This document shows positions 1 through 24,660 of a stretch of 64,000 nucleotides of DNA, one piece after another. Every line of letters begins with the position of its first letter. The stretch's first letter is position 1. This DNA is from Lepus europaeus (lineage: Eukaryota > Chordata > Mammalia > Lagomorpha > Leporidae). Location of the stretch: positions 19,772,001 through 19,836,000 of the forward strand of contig NC_084827.1 in NCBI RefSeq assembly GCF_033115175.1, in the 5' to 3' direction. The position numbers were made by a program, and so were the translations under genes. Below the pieces are notes generated by a model, which was given only the letters and a program-made list of their open reading frames with translations, searched no databases and was not told where the DNA came from.

Positions 1-10948
<10,948 letters not shown>

Positions 10949-11047
10949 GCCAGAACATCAGGCCAGAAGTCTCCTCTTGGTGAGCAGCACGCGCCTGGCC
11001 AGAGCTGCAGGGACGGTGCCCTGTGCCCGCCATGTCGAGTCCGAAGC

Positions 11048-11053
11048 AGTAAA
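11048..11053 (+). terminator. KCP: KCP polyadenylation signal (AGTAAA variant)
   Basis: AGTAAA lies 100 bp after the KCP stop and is followed by a TGTGTGTGCGTGTG stretch typical of a GU-rich downstream element. No AATAAA occurs nearer, so this variant is the best candidate for the 3' end. Confidence 0.6.
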
Positions 11054-11345
11054 CTCTGGACCTGCCCTAGTGCTTCCTGTGTGTGCGTGTGCTTCCTCCT
11101 GGTACGGGGGTGGCAGCCGTGGGGAACATGGGGCCTGGTCGTCGTTGTGTTGCACCTGAGCGAATACCAACAGAGGAGCACCACGCATTGATACAATTCG
11201 ACGGTCCTTTGTTGCCCCCAAAGAACTCTCAACCCTGACGCCCAAAGCAAGAGGGCAAAAACCACAAAATTGGGAGGGGAATACATGGTTCTGGGGTCAA
11301 GCTAACCTAAAGCTTATGTGAAACTAATATCAATTCTAATCTTGA

Positions 11346-11622
11346 CAATACCTTTTTGCCGTTGGTTCACCCTCCAATGGCCGCTGCGGCCGGCTCATCG
11401 CGCTGATCCAAACCCAGGAGCCAGGTGCTTCTCCTGGTCTCCCATGCGGGTGCAGGGCCCAAGAACTTGGGTCATCCTCCACTGCCTTCCCGGGCCATAG
11501 CAGAGAGCTGGCCTGGAAGAGGGGCAACCGGGATAGAATCCGGCGCCCCAACCGGGACTAGAACCCGGTGTGCCAGCCCCGCAAGGCGGAGGATTAGCCT
11601 GTTGAGCCATGGCGCCAGCCAC
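11346..11622 (-). mobile_element. CSINE, young, 3'-truncated
   Basis: CCTTTTTGCCGTTGGTTCAC through GGCGGAGGATTAGCCTGTTG to ATGGCGCCAGCC. It lacks the usual (AG)n and long T tract. Confidence 0.9.
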
Positions 11623-12850
11623 AAATTACAATCTTATCATTAGCCCGGTGCAGCCTATCCATTTTTAAGCTTGAAGCGAACATACTAGGAGGTTTCTATG
11701 CTTTGCCAAGTGGGACGTAGGGGAAGGCTATTGTCTGAGTGTTTTAGATCATAGTTTCAGATCAGAGTCTCACGGTGGGGGCGGGGGGGGGGCGCTTTCT
11801 CAAGCATGGAGTGTCAGGTGCTCCAACATGGAGTCCCTCCTGTCAAGGTGTTACTTCAGTTGTCCCTGGCGTCCCAGGACCTCCTTACTCCTGAGTCTGC
11901 ATCTCTGGGCTGCCTCCACTGGCCGCTCCCTGGTGCCTTCTGGGAAACCCCCACGACAGGCAGGAGGAAGCCCCAGGTGGCCTGGTCCCTGCCCTGTGCT
12001 CAGTCTGTGTAGCAGGCATGCCCCCCGGCCACCATCGGGACCCTCTGGGGATCCCTATGGGAGCTGTGAGAGCTGAGGAGCCACAGAAGGGGCTCAGTCC
12101 ACCCCACGCTCCCTGTTCCTCTTGGTTTGGTGGCATCGAGTGCTCAGGCTCCTTCTGGATCTTTCTAAGAGGCAGGGGACAACAGACTGTGATGAAATAC
12201 AGACACATGGGCGTGCACTCACGTGCCCCTCGGAGACCCAGATGGACCTGCGCAGCAGGTGCCAGTGTGCTTTCACAACCGCACCTGGCCTGGAAGGACG
12301 TGGGGGCGGTGCACGCGCAGCTTGGGAAAACATCTTTGTAGCCGAGAGAACGCAGGCTTGAAACAGAAAAAGTCCCGAATTGAGGGCTCTGCCAGGTCCC
12401 AGCTCTGTGACCTTGGTGTCTGGGGGACCGACCGGGGGTGCCCCATTCTCCTTGCCAGTCCCTTGTATCCCGATACGGAGTGGAGGCTCAGAGCTCCAGG
12501 GAGCACACTGGCCGAGCCCCAGCAAGAGCACCCCACCTAGCCTGGCTGTCCTTGCTCGGGGCCCAGGAAGGAGGGTTTGCTCCATCCCCTCGCGGAGTGG
12601 CGACAAGGCTGTAGGCAGAGCTGCCAGGGAGGCCCCTGAACCAGCTCCTCGATGCGCCCCTCCCTCGTTACAACTTACACAGATACTCTCCTCATCTGAG
12701 AAGGGGGGTGATGGTAACACGCACCTGGAGTGTGGGGAGGACTCAATGGAGTGGCCTGTGGCCAGCGCGGAGCAGGTGGACAGACAGCGTCGAGGAGACC
12801 TGCGTGGGCTGGGCTCCCCACCGTGGGGCCTCCCACTGCTCATACTCACT

Positions 12851-13106
12851 TTTTTTAAAAAAAAAAGTTTATTTGAAAGAGAGAGAGAGAGATCTTTCAC
12901 CCTGTGGTTCACTCCCCAAATGGCCACAACAACCAGGGTTAGGTCAGTCCAGAGCCAGGAGCCAGGAGCTTCTTCCGGGTCTCCCACACTGGTGCCGGGG
13001 CCCAAGCACTTGGGCCATCTTCTACTGCTTTCCCAGGTGCATTGGCAAAGAGCTGGATCAGAGGCAGAGCAATTGGGACTCCAGTTGCCGCTCTGTTTGG
13101 GATGAG

Positions 13107-13108
<2 letters not shown>
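12851..13108 (-). mobile_element. CSINE, older copy
   Basis: TTTATTTGAAAGAGAGAGAG, then GGTTCACTCCCCAAATGGCC and GGGGCCCAAGCACTTGGGCC; the tRNA-like head is degraded and replaced by the (TC)n tract. Confidence 0.8.

Positions 13109-13110
<2 letters not shown>

Positions 13111-13160
<50 letters not shown>
13111..13160. repeat. (TC)n microsatellite
   Basis: About 24 uninterrupted TC units, abutting an old SINE and lying about 190 bp before the start codon of the unnamed gene. Confidence 0.95.
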
Positions 13161-13164
<4 letters not shown>

Positions 13165-13353
13165 TAGAAGAAAGGCAGGCAGGAGGATCTCAGCGGCAGG
13201 CTGGCCAGAGTCCCTGGGGGGCCGGGCTCAGGTGTCAGGTGTCAGGACTTGCATTGTTGAGAGGCGGCAGGCCTCTCCTGCAGCTCCCGCCTCTCTCCAG
13301 AGCAGAGGGAGGGCTAGGAGGACAGAGGAGCCGGCTGCCCCAGCCGCTTGCCC

Positions 13354-15797
13354 ATGGCGCAGGCTGCCCCTCGCAGGGGGCTCGGGCTCTCCTGCAGCCC
13401 CCGGCAGGCCTTGGCTCTGTACCAGCATCTCTTCCAGCGCCCCTTGGGTCTGGGCCAGCTCTTGGCTGCACTTCGGCAGGTGGGAGAGGCAGGGCACCGC
13501 CTCAGAGGAGGACAGTGGGGGTCTGAGTCCCCCTCCCCGCTCCTCCAGGGCTGCCGCTCAGGGCTGGAGCTGCCCACCGTGCTGCTGCAGATGGAGTGGA
13601 GCCGGCGGGCCCAGGAGCAGGTAGAGGCTGGTTGGGGTGTGTGGTGGTGGGGTATGGGGGTGCCTCATCCTGCCTTGGTGCCCCCTCTTCCTGCAGCTCC
13701 TGTGGGACTTGGAGCTGCTGACTGGGGCAGGGCTGGGCCTCTTCTGGCCCCGTCCAGCCCCATTCTGCAATCTGAGGAACCAGGCCCAGCGTGCATGGAG
13801 CCAGCCCCGTGGTGGGGCCGGTGGGGACGTGGAGCGACTGGTGAGCAGGTGCATCATGCGGCAACAGGTGCGGTTGTAGGTAGGGGTGACAGCAACTGGA
13901 GGGAGGGTCCCAGAGGCAGAGGTCATTGGTGACCTGAGACTGTGACCTAGCGCAGCCTCCGCCTCGGGCCCTCCCTCCAAGGGCTAGAGCCGGGCTCCCC
14001 CTCCAGGAGAGGTGCATGGTGCCTGGGCCCAGGACAGAGCTGAGAGAGGAAAGTGCACGCCAGCCCCAGCTCAGTCATGGACTGTCCAGGTCCCTTTGGG
14101 CAGGTTGGTCGCCTTCTTGGGCAGAGACATCCTCTACTGTACCAGGAGGAGGTGTTAGTGGTGACCACGAAGCAAGGGTCCAGCCAACATCCCTGAGCAG
14201 GACTCATGTGGCCAGGAGGGGTCATTCCCAAGCTCCCTGGTGTGGAGGACAGAGGGGAGAGGTCACACGAGGGCCTGGGCACCAGAAGACAGGGATCACA
14301 GGGGCCCGCCTGAGAGGTGCCGGCCACACTGGGGGAAGCTGCCCTGTGGGTCAGGGCTCCCCCACAACCATTCCAGGCCTCTGGGCTGCACCTCTTGCCC
14401 CAGGCCGGGAACTCCATGAGCCAGAACCATCAGCTCCCAGAAGGGTGAGTCTTTCTCCTGGATCCCTAGCACTCCCCTATGCAGCCACACAAAGTGACCA
14501 AGAACTGGGCCCTTTGCCCTGGGTCCTTCTTGTTCCATGCAGCTCCTGGGTCCTCCTGGGCTCTCAGTTCAGCTGCACCCATATTGTCCTCCCCCCTCCC
14601 AGCCCCTGGACACAATAACCTTGACTTCCAGCTCCTGGGTCCAGTAGTGGGGCTGGGAAAGGCCACCCTGGCCATTAGGGTGGGGAGGCTCAGAAGCCCG
14701 CAGGGGAGTGGGCTCCCTTCTCATCCCAAAGCCCACGGAGCCACAGAGGTGCAGCCTTGAACTCCTGCAGGGGGCAGGCGGCAGATGCAGCCCCAGCCCC
14801 AGCCCTGGGTCCAGCGAGGAGTGACGCAGACCCCAGGTGCCAGAGCCCAGGCGAACCTGCGGAAGCCACACCTGGAGCCACACCTGGTACGTTGGCGGGT
14901 GGGGCTGGGCGGCCAGGAGAGCCCCCAGGGCTGAGGCAGTGAGACCAGACTGGGTGAGACCAGACTGGGAGGTGGGAAGTCTTCACCCTCAGTGGGTGCC
15001 CAGGCACCCGGGGATGGCAAGGCAGTTGTTTTTTTTTTTTTTTTTACAAGCAGAGTTAGACAGTGAGAGAGAGAGACAGAAAGGTCTTCCTTTTCCATTG
15101 GTTCACCCCCCAAATGGCCACCACGGCTGGTGCGCTGCGCCGATCCAAAGCCAGGAGCCAGGTGCTTCTCCTGGTCTCCCATGGGGTGCAGGGCCCAAGC
15201 ACTTGAACCATCCTCCACTGCCTTCCCCAGGCCACAGCAGAGAGCTGGCCTGGAAGAGGAGCAACCGGGACAGAATCCGGCGCCCCAACTGGGACTAGAA
15301 CCCGGGGTGCCAGTGCCGCAGGCGGAGGATTAGCCTAGTGAGCCGCGGCGCTGGCCAAGGCAGGTTTGATTTTACGTGCCAAGCCCACCTGACTGGTCCT
15401 GTCTCAGGCACCGTGTCCACCGATGCTGAGGCTAAACTGGGACTCTGGGGAGAGCACGGGGAAGGGCCGATGCTGGCTGCTGGGGAGGGGGACATGGAGA
15501 GCAAGTCTAGACCACTAGGTTGCCACCTTCTAGCCAGGCACTGGGCATCTACAGAGAACAAGCGAGACTTGGTCACCATCTTTGCGATCACAGCCTAGCG
15601 GGAGAGCGAGGCCAGAGAGGCGATTAGCACTCTGTGGCATGGAGGCTGCAGTGCTTGACATATTAAGTTACATGAAAGAGACTCCTATGTCATTTGTTAA
15701 ATAATAAATCACACATCTACCGAAGCCATCTGTTTTTAGTTCTTCCCTCATGCATTGCATCTTTTTTTTTTTTTTTAACTTTTTGACAGGCAGAGTG

Positions 15798-15847
<50 letters not shown>

Positions 15848-18800
15848 TCTTCCTTTTGCCGTTGGTTCACCCTTCAATGGCCGCCATGGCTGGCGCGCTG
15901 CGGCCGGCGCACCGTGCTGTTCCGAAGGCAGGAGCCAGTTGCTTATCCTGGTCTCCCATGGGGTGCAGGGCCCAAGCACTTGGGCCATCCTCCACTGCAC
16001 TCCCGGGCCTGGAAGAGGGGCAACCGGGACAGAATCCGGCACCCCGACTGGGACTAGAACCTGGTGTGCCGGCGCCGCTAGGCGGAGGATTAGCCTAGTG
16101 AGCCACAGCGCTGGCCGGCATCTTGATGGACAGAAAGGTTTTCACAAGTATTCTGTCACTTGGGAACTCAGATATCAATGAAAACCTTATTACTGGAGAA
16201 ATTCATTCTCTCCAGGGCTGCGGGGTTGTGGTCATGGTTCAGCAAGAAATCCCTAATGGCTAGCAAGTCTTTTAAGATTCATTTGTCCAAAAATTTCTTC
16301 CAAAAGCTTTTTTTTTTTTTAAAGATTTATTTATTTAATTGAAAGACAGTTACAGAGAGAGGGAGAGACAGAGATCTTCCACCTGCTGGTTCACTCCCCA
16401 AATGGCAGCTGAACTGAAGCCAGGAGTCAGGAGCTTCTTCTGGATCTCCCATGTGGGTGCAGGGGCCCAAGCACTTGGGCCATCTTCTTATGGTCTGGGG
16501 CACTTCTTATGGTCTTATCCCAGACCATAGCAGAGAGCCGGATCGGAAGTGGAACAGCCAGGACTTGAACCAGTGCCCATATGGGATGCCAGCATCACAG
16601 GCAGTGGCTTATCTCGCTATGCCACAGCGCCGGTCCTGAGATTTTTCACAGAGAGCACACCCCTTTGATGAGCTGTGAAATCCACACATTTCTGTATTGC
16701 ATGGGAGAACGAGACACAATTGTGACAGATCCCAGTCTAGGGCCTTAGGAACCCAGGTCCCTGCTCTATGCTTTGTGGATGCAGCACAGCCTGCCTTCCT
16801 CCACAGCTGCCGGGAGCAGCCATGTGGTCTCACGCTTTTTAGATTTTTTTCTGTTGATTATGAAGCTTTGCAGCTTGTAGGCCAGGCTCAGCCCCACATT
16901 TCATGGTTTTACTGTCAGAAGCAACTGGATAAGGACGATGCTCCTTCATAACAGCACAAAGTAAGGAATATCCAGTGGTGTGTTTCTTTTACGGGCCTGA
17001 AGGGGTATGCCAGGACAAAGTGGGGTGGCCCTCTAACCAGGCGGCCCCGGCTCCCTGGTGGTCTTGGGGAAGAGGGTATGCAGGTTCCTCTATAGCGCTC
17101 TGCCTTGGCTGGGAGGAATAGGAAGACTGGGCTCGCTGGAGACAGGCTCACCTGACAGCAGGTGCATGGCAGGCTGTGTGACCACGGGTGCTCACCTGGC
17201 AGCAGGTGCATGGCAGGCTGTGTGACCACGGGTGGAATGATGAGCTGTGACAGCCCTGGGGGCACTGCTCCATCAGGGTTCTGGGCTCCAGCTCAGGTGG
17301 AAGGCGTGTGAGGGGCTGGGATGGGAGCAGTGGGCTCCCAGCAGGGGTCTTTCTCCCTCAGGTTGCTTACAAGAGCTGAAGCCCATCACCACCACCAGCA
17401 GCGGCGACGGGGAGCTGGGAAACTCAGAGTTCAAGGTGAAAGGGTTCAAGTGGCCTGGGTGAGGGTCCTCCAGGGTTGGGGTCCCTTGAGGAGGCTGCTG
17501 GGGTACAGCGGGGCTGCCTCCCGTGGCTGGGGAGGGGGTGGTGGTGAGGAAGTGAGGCGCCTTTTGCACCACATAAATTGGATTGAGCAAATTCAGGAAT
17601 CAGGCAAGGACCCGTCACTGGGGTCGCTGGGCTCCCCAGGGCTTGGGGGTTCAAGCGTGGGCCCCAAGTGCTCTTCCTTCCCAGGACCTGTCCCAGAGGG
17701 AAGACGGCCGCCCGGCAGAGCCCACAACGCGGGAGCCCCACCCAGCACCGTCCCAGGGCCCAGAGGGGAGGAGGCTCACGCAGGGGCACCCAGGGCCCTC
17801 AGGCCTGCCCTCCCAGGGCCCGCTAGTGCCTCAGGATGCCCCCAAGGGGCCAGGGGCAGACCCGGACAAAGTGGTGAAGAAGGACCTGCCTCCGAGTCAG
17901 AGGGAGGAGGCTGCTCAGAGTCTGAGGGCAGAGGCCTCCCGGGGTGAGGGCAGAGGGACTTGGCAAAGGCAAAGAGGAACTAGTGCCCGGGCCCCACAAA
18001 GGGGGCCGTCCTCAGGAGAGGGGGGCGACGCTCCCGGCCGTCTGAGGAACTTCTGCGCGTCCCCGGGAGAACAGAACCCACAGCCCCAGGGACGGGAGAG
18101 CCCAGGCCCCCAGTGTAGGACCACCCAGCCGGCGCCAAGACGGCAGTCAGCACCTGCCCTGGCGGAGCCGGGGACCGCCCGCCCTCCCTTTCCGGCCCCG
18201 AGACCCCCGGCCGGGCAGCGGCTCCCGGTCCCAGGACCCACCACGCTGGCGGCACTGGGCACGGCAGGCTCTGGGCCACAGCGACTCCCTCCTGCGGCTC
18301 TCCCGGGGCCCCCAGGGCTGCGGCGAGACCCGCCGCCGGAGCGGGAGATGGACGAGACGAGGCTGCCAGGCGCCCTCGGGGGGCACAAGGACGGCCCCGA
18401 GGCCTCGTGCCTGGCACCCCCGGGAAGCGAGGGGGTGTCGGTGGGCGCGAGCGCAGCGCAGCAGCAGGAAGTGGCCCTGCAGCGGCTGCTGGAGCTGCAC
18501 GGCGCGGCCAGGAGGCGGCGGCGGCGGGAGCGCGAGCAGCAGCGGCTCCGGGTGCGTCCTGAGCCAGGGCGGGGGTCGGGGCGCCGAGTGGGGCGGCCGC
18601 CCTGCTCACTGCAGCCTCCCCAGGTCCTGGAACGCCTCCGCCTCGCCAGGAACCGCCGCTGCCGGGTTCACCCGCTGGGGCTCCCGCTCAGCCGGACTCA
18701 ACTCCCACCGCAGGCAAGCACCTCGGGCAGGGGTCGGTGCCGAGCTCTGCGGGTCCCTCTGGAGGGCTCGCCCCCCCGCCCTCCACGCTGAGGTTGATGG

Positions 18801-19106
18801 GGTCGGCACCAGGGCCGGGTGCTGCCCCCTGCCGGCCCCATGGCGCTCAGTGCTCTCACCGTGCAGGACGACGCGGCCAGGCGGCGGCGCGCTCTGCAGG
18901 AGCAGCTGGAACAGGTGCACCGCGAGAGGACCTGGAGGCTGCGGGCCCTCAGGGCCAGGTGAGGGGCGGTCAGGGAGGGTGGTGGGAGCTTGAGGGGTCC
19001 CTTCCCCTGGCATCTGGACGACGGTTCCTCTCTCCCTAGGAACACTCAGAACTTTCAGGAACTCCTGTGGGCTCCCGGAGCTGAGGAGCCTGCACCCGGA
19101 GAATAG
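13354..19106 (+). CDS. Unnamed ten-exon gene, basic coiled-coil C-terminus
   Basis: I do not recognise this protein. Exons: 13354-13479, 13549-13620, 13697-13867, 14404-14444, 14778-14836, 17362-17435, 17685-18551, 18624-18713, 18867-18958, 19040-19106. Phases match at every junction, giving about 552 residues ending at TAG 19104-19106. Residues 1-130 look helical and leucine-rich. The middle (mostly the 867 bp exon) is Pro/Gly/Arg/Ser-rich and disordered. The C-terminus, from VALQRLLELHGAARRRRRRE to RNTQNFQELLW, is a basic coiled coil. The intron after 18713 uses a GC donor. Uncertain points: exon 3 could stop at CTG before gtgagc; the fifth exon could run to 14886 if the next starts at 17376 (564 residues). 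The start has G at +4. It converges on ATP6V1FNB. The frame is open through ten exons, but transcription is unproven. Confidence 0.68.
15029..15356 (-). mobile_element. CSINE, young, in an intron of the unnamed gene
   Basis: Full-length reverse copy from the T tract to GCCGCGGCGCTGGCC. AAGGCAG occurs on both flanks, a likely target-site duplication. Confidence 0.93.
15762..16116 (-). mobile_element. CSINE, young, with long (AG)n
   Basis: T tract, (AG)n at about 15803-15842, GCCGTTGGTTCACCCTTCAA and GAGCCACAGCGCTGGCC. GCATCTT flanks both ends. Confidence 0.93.
16307..16635 (-). mobile_element. CSINE, intermediate age
   Basis: AAAGATTTATTTATTTAATT, CACTCCCCAAATGGCAG and GGGGCCCAAGCACTTGGGCC to GCCACAGCGCCGGTCC, with a short internal local duplication around TTCTTATGGTCT. 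Confidence 0.88.
17146..17233. repeat. 44 bp direct tandem duplication
   Basis: Two adjacent copies (17146-17189 and 17190-17233) opening GCTCACCTG and ending GACCACGGGT differ at one base. They lie in an intron of the unnamed gene, just upstream of its sixth exon. Confidence 0.9.
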
Positions 19107-19332
19107 CGCTCCCCGTTCCCAGCCCCCTTTGGCCACTGCCGGGTCCTCCAGGGAGTGATTAAGGGGGCGTGAGTTAAGGAAAAAGCAAGAGGGCAACCTG
19201 CAGGTCAGACATGGTTCCCAGCAGGCTCAGAACGCAGCCCCAGGCCGGGGGGAGCAGACACAGACCCAGGGCAGCTTCCCCAGCACAAGGCTGTTATTCT
19301 TCTCTGTCCTAAGCCCAGGGCCTGGCCCAGGG

Positions 19333-21465
<2,133 letters not shown>

Positions 21466-21752
21466 CTAACTTCCCTCGGCTCAGGCCCCCTTCTGCCCAG
21501 TGCAGACTGAGGTGGGGGAGCCACAGACTGGGCTCAAGCCTCGTACCCCACCCCCAGCTGGTCTTTTTGAACCAGAGGGCCGGTCCCTGGGTTAGGGCCT
21601 CCTGGCACATCTTCCTGGTCCAGCTTGTCCACGCCTGGTCCTTGGTGGAACATTTTCCACCCCTGCCAAGCTCGTCTCCCCCAGGAGCCTCATCCCCCCC
21701 CTCCTGTCCAGTACTCAGCCCCAGCTTTTGGACAGAAGCCAGAATATTACTT

Positions 21753-21758
21753 TAATTT
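21753..21758 (-). terminator. ATP6V1F: ATP6V1F polyadenylation signal (ATTAAA)
   Basis: TTTAAT on the plus strand is ATTAAA on the minus strand, about 260 bp after the ATP6V1F stop. Confidence 0.65.
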
Positions 21759-22015
21759 AACATGGACAACAACACTGGGCGACAGCACGGGGAAGAGGTA
21801 GTGGAGAGAGAAGATGGTCAGGCCTCCTGTTCCCTAACCAGCCTGGCTTTTAAAAGCAGCATCCCAACAACCTAGATGCACCTCACACAGCCTCTCCCTG
21901 GGGTGGGAAGGAGTGGAGACTTGGAAATGGAGGCTTGAAACTTCAGAGAGGGGCCGAGGACAAGCCCCGGAGAGGCCTGGAAGGGTGGGAGGGGCTGAGG
22001 GCCGCGGGGCGTCTC

Positions 22016-24404
22016 CTAGCGCAGGTCTTCCGCGGTGAACATGCCCCTGGCCCTGCGCAGGATGGAGTCCTTGGCAGCGTCATAGGGGTGCTCCTTGGAT
22101 GGGATCTCCAGCACAGCCGGGATGGAGCGCTGGTGGGCGTCCAGGGCGTGCCGCACCATCTCCGCGATGTACTGGTTGATGAGGATGATGCCGATGTCGT
22201 CCCGGTTGAGAAACTGCCTGTCGGGAGAGACGAGAAGCGAGTCCGGGGCAGCTCCCGGCCGCCCCCTCTGAACTGTGAGGAAAAGGAGTGACCCAGGGAG
22301 CAGAGAGGGCCAGGGGGAAGGTGGAGGCTGTTTGATCCAGAATCAATGTCATTCAAGGGCTCAGGGTTCTGTCAGTCAGGGCCCGCTGGTACCGCCCCTG
22401 CCTGGGAAGCTTCCGAGTGAGCCAAAGCTGAAGATGAGGGTGTCCGTGGGTGCGCTCAGGGTGCTGCCCTGCTATCAGACAGGGGAGGGTGGGAATACGT
22501 GTGGGGCGGGCATTCGGCTCAGCGGTTAAGGCGCCACTCGGCCTACCCACAGCCTCTGCTGGAGCGCCGGGTTCAAGTGCCGGCTCCGCTTCCAATTCCA
22601 GCTTCCGTGGGTGCACACCTGGGAGGCAGCAGATGAGGACTCCAGCACTTGGGTCCCTATCACCTGCATGGGAGACCTGGATGGAGTTTTGGGCTCTTAG
22701 CTGCAGCTTGGCCCAGCCCCGGGCTTCACTGGAATTGGAAGGTGAACCAGTAGATGGGAGATAGCTCTTTCTCTTTGCCTTTTGGATAATAAAAATACCT
22801 TTATTTTAAAAAGTAAAGAATATATGTGTACCCCCCTTTTTTAAAAAATAAAAATTTATTTATTTGGAAGTCAGAGCGAGAGTGGGAGAGGAGAGGAGAG
22901 AGAGAGAGAGAGTTCTTCCATCTGCTGGTTCACTCCCCAGATAGCCACAACGGCTGAGTGAACAACTTCTGAGTCTCCCACATGGGTGCAGGGGCCCAAG
23001 GACTTGGGATGCCAGCACTACAGGTGGTGGCTCAACCCGCTGTGCCCCAGCGCCAGCTCCTATGCATCCCTTCCTATCTGCATAAAGAACTAGGAGAGTG
23101 ATCAGGCAGAAGCTAAATGGCTGTCTACAGGAGCAGGCAGGGAGATAATGAGGGAGGGGGTATGCGTGTGGAAGGAAGCTCCTCAATGTATACCTTTTAA
23201 AAACTGAATTGAAAACCACATGAAGGCATTCAACATCCAGAGGAAACCAAATTCAGTACATTTTCAAAAAACAGGACCCAGGGGACCTCAAGGTCGCCAG
23301 GTCCGTGCTGAAGGAGGACGGGGTGCCTGGCCCAGGCCAAAGCACAGGTGGGAAAAGGAACCTCAGCACCAAAGGGCTCGCACTTTCCGCACAGATGGCC
23401 CTGGCCCTGCGGAGCCCTGGCCTGTGATGGCCCGTGTGCTACTTCTCAGGAAGAGCTCCGTCCCGGGCACCCACCCTGTGCCCGGCCACACTTGATCTCG
23501 AAGGTTCTTTTTGGTTGGAAACATGGACAATCCTTGGAGTAAAATTCCTCCTTGTCCCATGACAACCCGGGTCACTCTGCCAGACTGCTTGGTGATCCGC
23601 TGACAGCTGCCTCCCCAGGGCAAAGCCCCAGGTACCCCGGGCAGCAGGAACTGGTTTCAGCCAGCAGCTGTGGGCTGGGCTGTTTAGGGGGAAACAAGTG
23701 AGAGAATTCCTGAGACTCGGCAAAGGAAAGGGGTGAAGGAACCAGGACAGCTCCATTCTAGCCACCAGGACGGACACCTGCGGATTAAAAGGCTCAGCTG
23801 CGACCGTCGCCCCTGACCCAGGGCAGGATACGAGGATGTGCAAGGTGTGAGCAGCCCTGACTTTGGGTACCCCCACCTTCCAGGTCGACTGGGAGCCCCT
23901 AGAGGATTTGGAAGTAGGAGAAAGCCCACGGGTGCGCACCGAGCGCAAAGCAGCCCAGCCCGCAAGGCTCGCAGCCGGCCGTGCCCGTCACCAGCTCTCT
24001 TCCCCTTCTTTCCTGACACACGGTCATGTGAGAGGGAGCGCGCGGACCTGTCACGGCCACAGCCTCAGGCCCACCGAGTCGCAAGAGGGAACGGGGGACG
24101 GGGGGCGCCGCGGCCTCCAGGCCGGCGTGAGGAGGCCCGCCCTCGGGTCGGGGTCTGACACCTCGGTCCCCGGACGGCCGCCCCTCGCCCCTTCGCTCCC
24201 ACCCCGTCGGCAGAAGGGCCCGTTCAGGCCTCTCAGGCGACCGTACCGGAAAGTGTCTTCGATCTCGGTGATGGTCGTGTCCTTCTCCACCACCAGGAAA
24301 TTAGGGTGGCGGTTCTTGTTAAGCTCCCCGATGCCGCCCAGCAGGAAACCAGTCACCGTGTCCTCGTCTCCGATCACCGCGATCAGTTTTCCCCTCCCCG
24401 CCAT
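22016..24404 (-). CDS. ATP6V1F: ATP6V1F, V-type proton ATPase subunit F
   Basis: Subunit F of the cytosolic V1 sector, part of the central stalk that couples ATP hydrolysis to proton pumping into endosomes, lysosomes and secretory vesicles. Exon 1 is 24247-24404 ([17 protein letters not shown]...) and exon 2 is 22016-22217, ending [11 protein letters not shown] and TAG 22016-22018. They join in phase 2 and give 119 residues, the usual mammalian length. The fold-defining glycine stretch [10 protein letters not shown] and the [16 protein letters not shown] segment are intact. The single intron (22218-24246) carries two SINEs. The start sits in a CpG-rich promoter with NRF1-like and ZNF143/THAP11-like sites. 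Confidence 0.98.
22502..22812 (+). mobile_element. CSINE-related SINE in the ATP6V1F intron
   Basis: Forward copy from GGGGCGGGCATTCGGCTCAG through CATGGGAGACCTGGATGGAG to an A/T-rich tail. Confidence 0.75.
22836..23062 (-). mobile_element. CSINE, older, partial, in the ATP6V1F intron
   Basis: AAAAATTTATTTATTTGGAA, (AG)n, TCTGCTGGTTCACTCCCCAG, then GCTGTGCCCCAGCGCCAGC. Part of the middle is missing. Confidence 0.8.
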
Positions 24405-24660
24405 CCTGGTCGCGGCGCAGAGAGCGGCCCCGAGCTCCCGAAGTCACTGAACCCCAGCTTCCGCACCTGTAGCCGGGTCGGCCTCGCCCCCGCCTTCCAG
24501 ACATGCGCAGTTCGCCCACGCCGCCTCCAGGACATGCGCATTGACAGCAAGGCCGCCTCAACCTGAATACGCCTGCGCCATAAAGAGAGACCGAACCCGG
24601 GGACTACGATTCCCAGAAGGCTGAGCGGCCTCACGGCTTCCTATTGGCGTTGCTTGGTTC
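24405..24660 (-). promoter_or_regulatory. ATP6V1F: ATP6V1F promoter region
   Basis: CpG-rich DNA just upstream of the ATG. Two NRF1-like CATGCGCA sites lie at 24502-24509 and 24533-24540. ACTACGATTCCCAGAAGGC (24603-24621) matches the ZNF143/THAP11 promoter element at all but two positions. An ATTGG (24643-24647) gives CCAAT on the gene strand. No TATA box is seen, as expected for a housekeeping gene. Confidence 0.65.

Larger units (their letters stand above)
11054..13353. other. Spacer between KCP and the unnamed plus-strand gene
   Basis: No coding exon could be supported here. It contains a fairly young CSINE (11346-11622), an older one (12851-13108), a (TC)n tract (13111-13160) and a MIR-like stretch near 12340-12420 (CTCTGTGACCTTGG). 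The last 190 bp before the ATG at 13354 may hold a promoter or 5' untranslated exon, but no clear core element was seen. Confidence 0.6.

Noticed and set aside
12094-13164. 356-codon minus-strand open frame
   Set aside because: It runs through the (TC)n repeat and an old SINE and reads as simple Arg-Glu repeats at its start.
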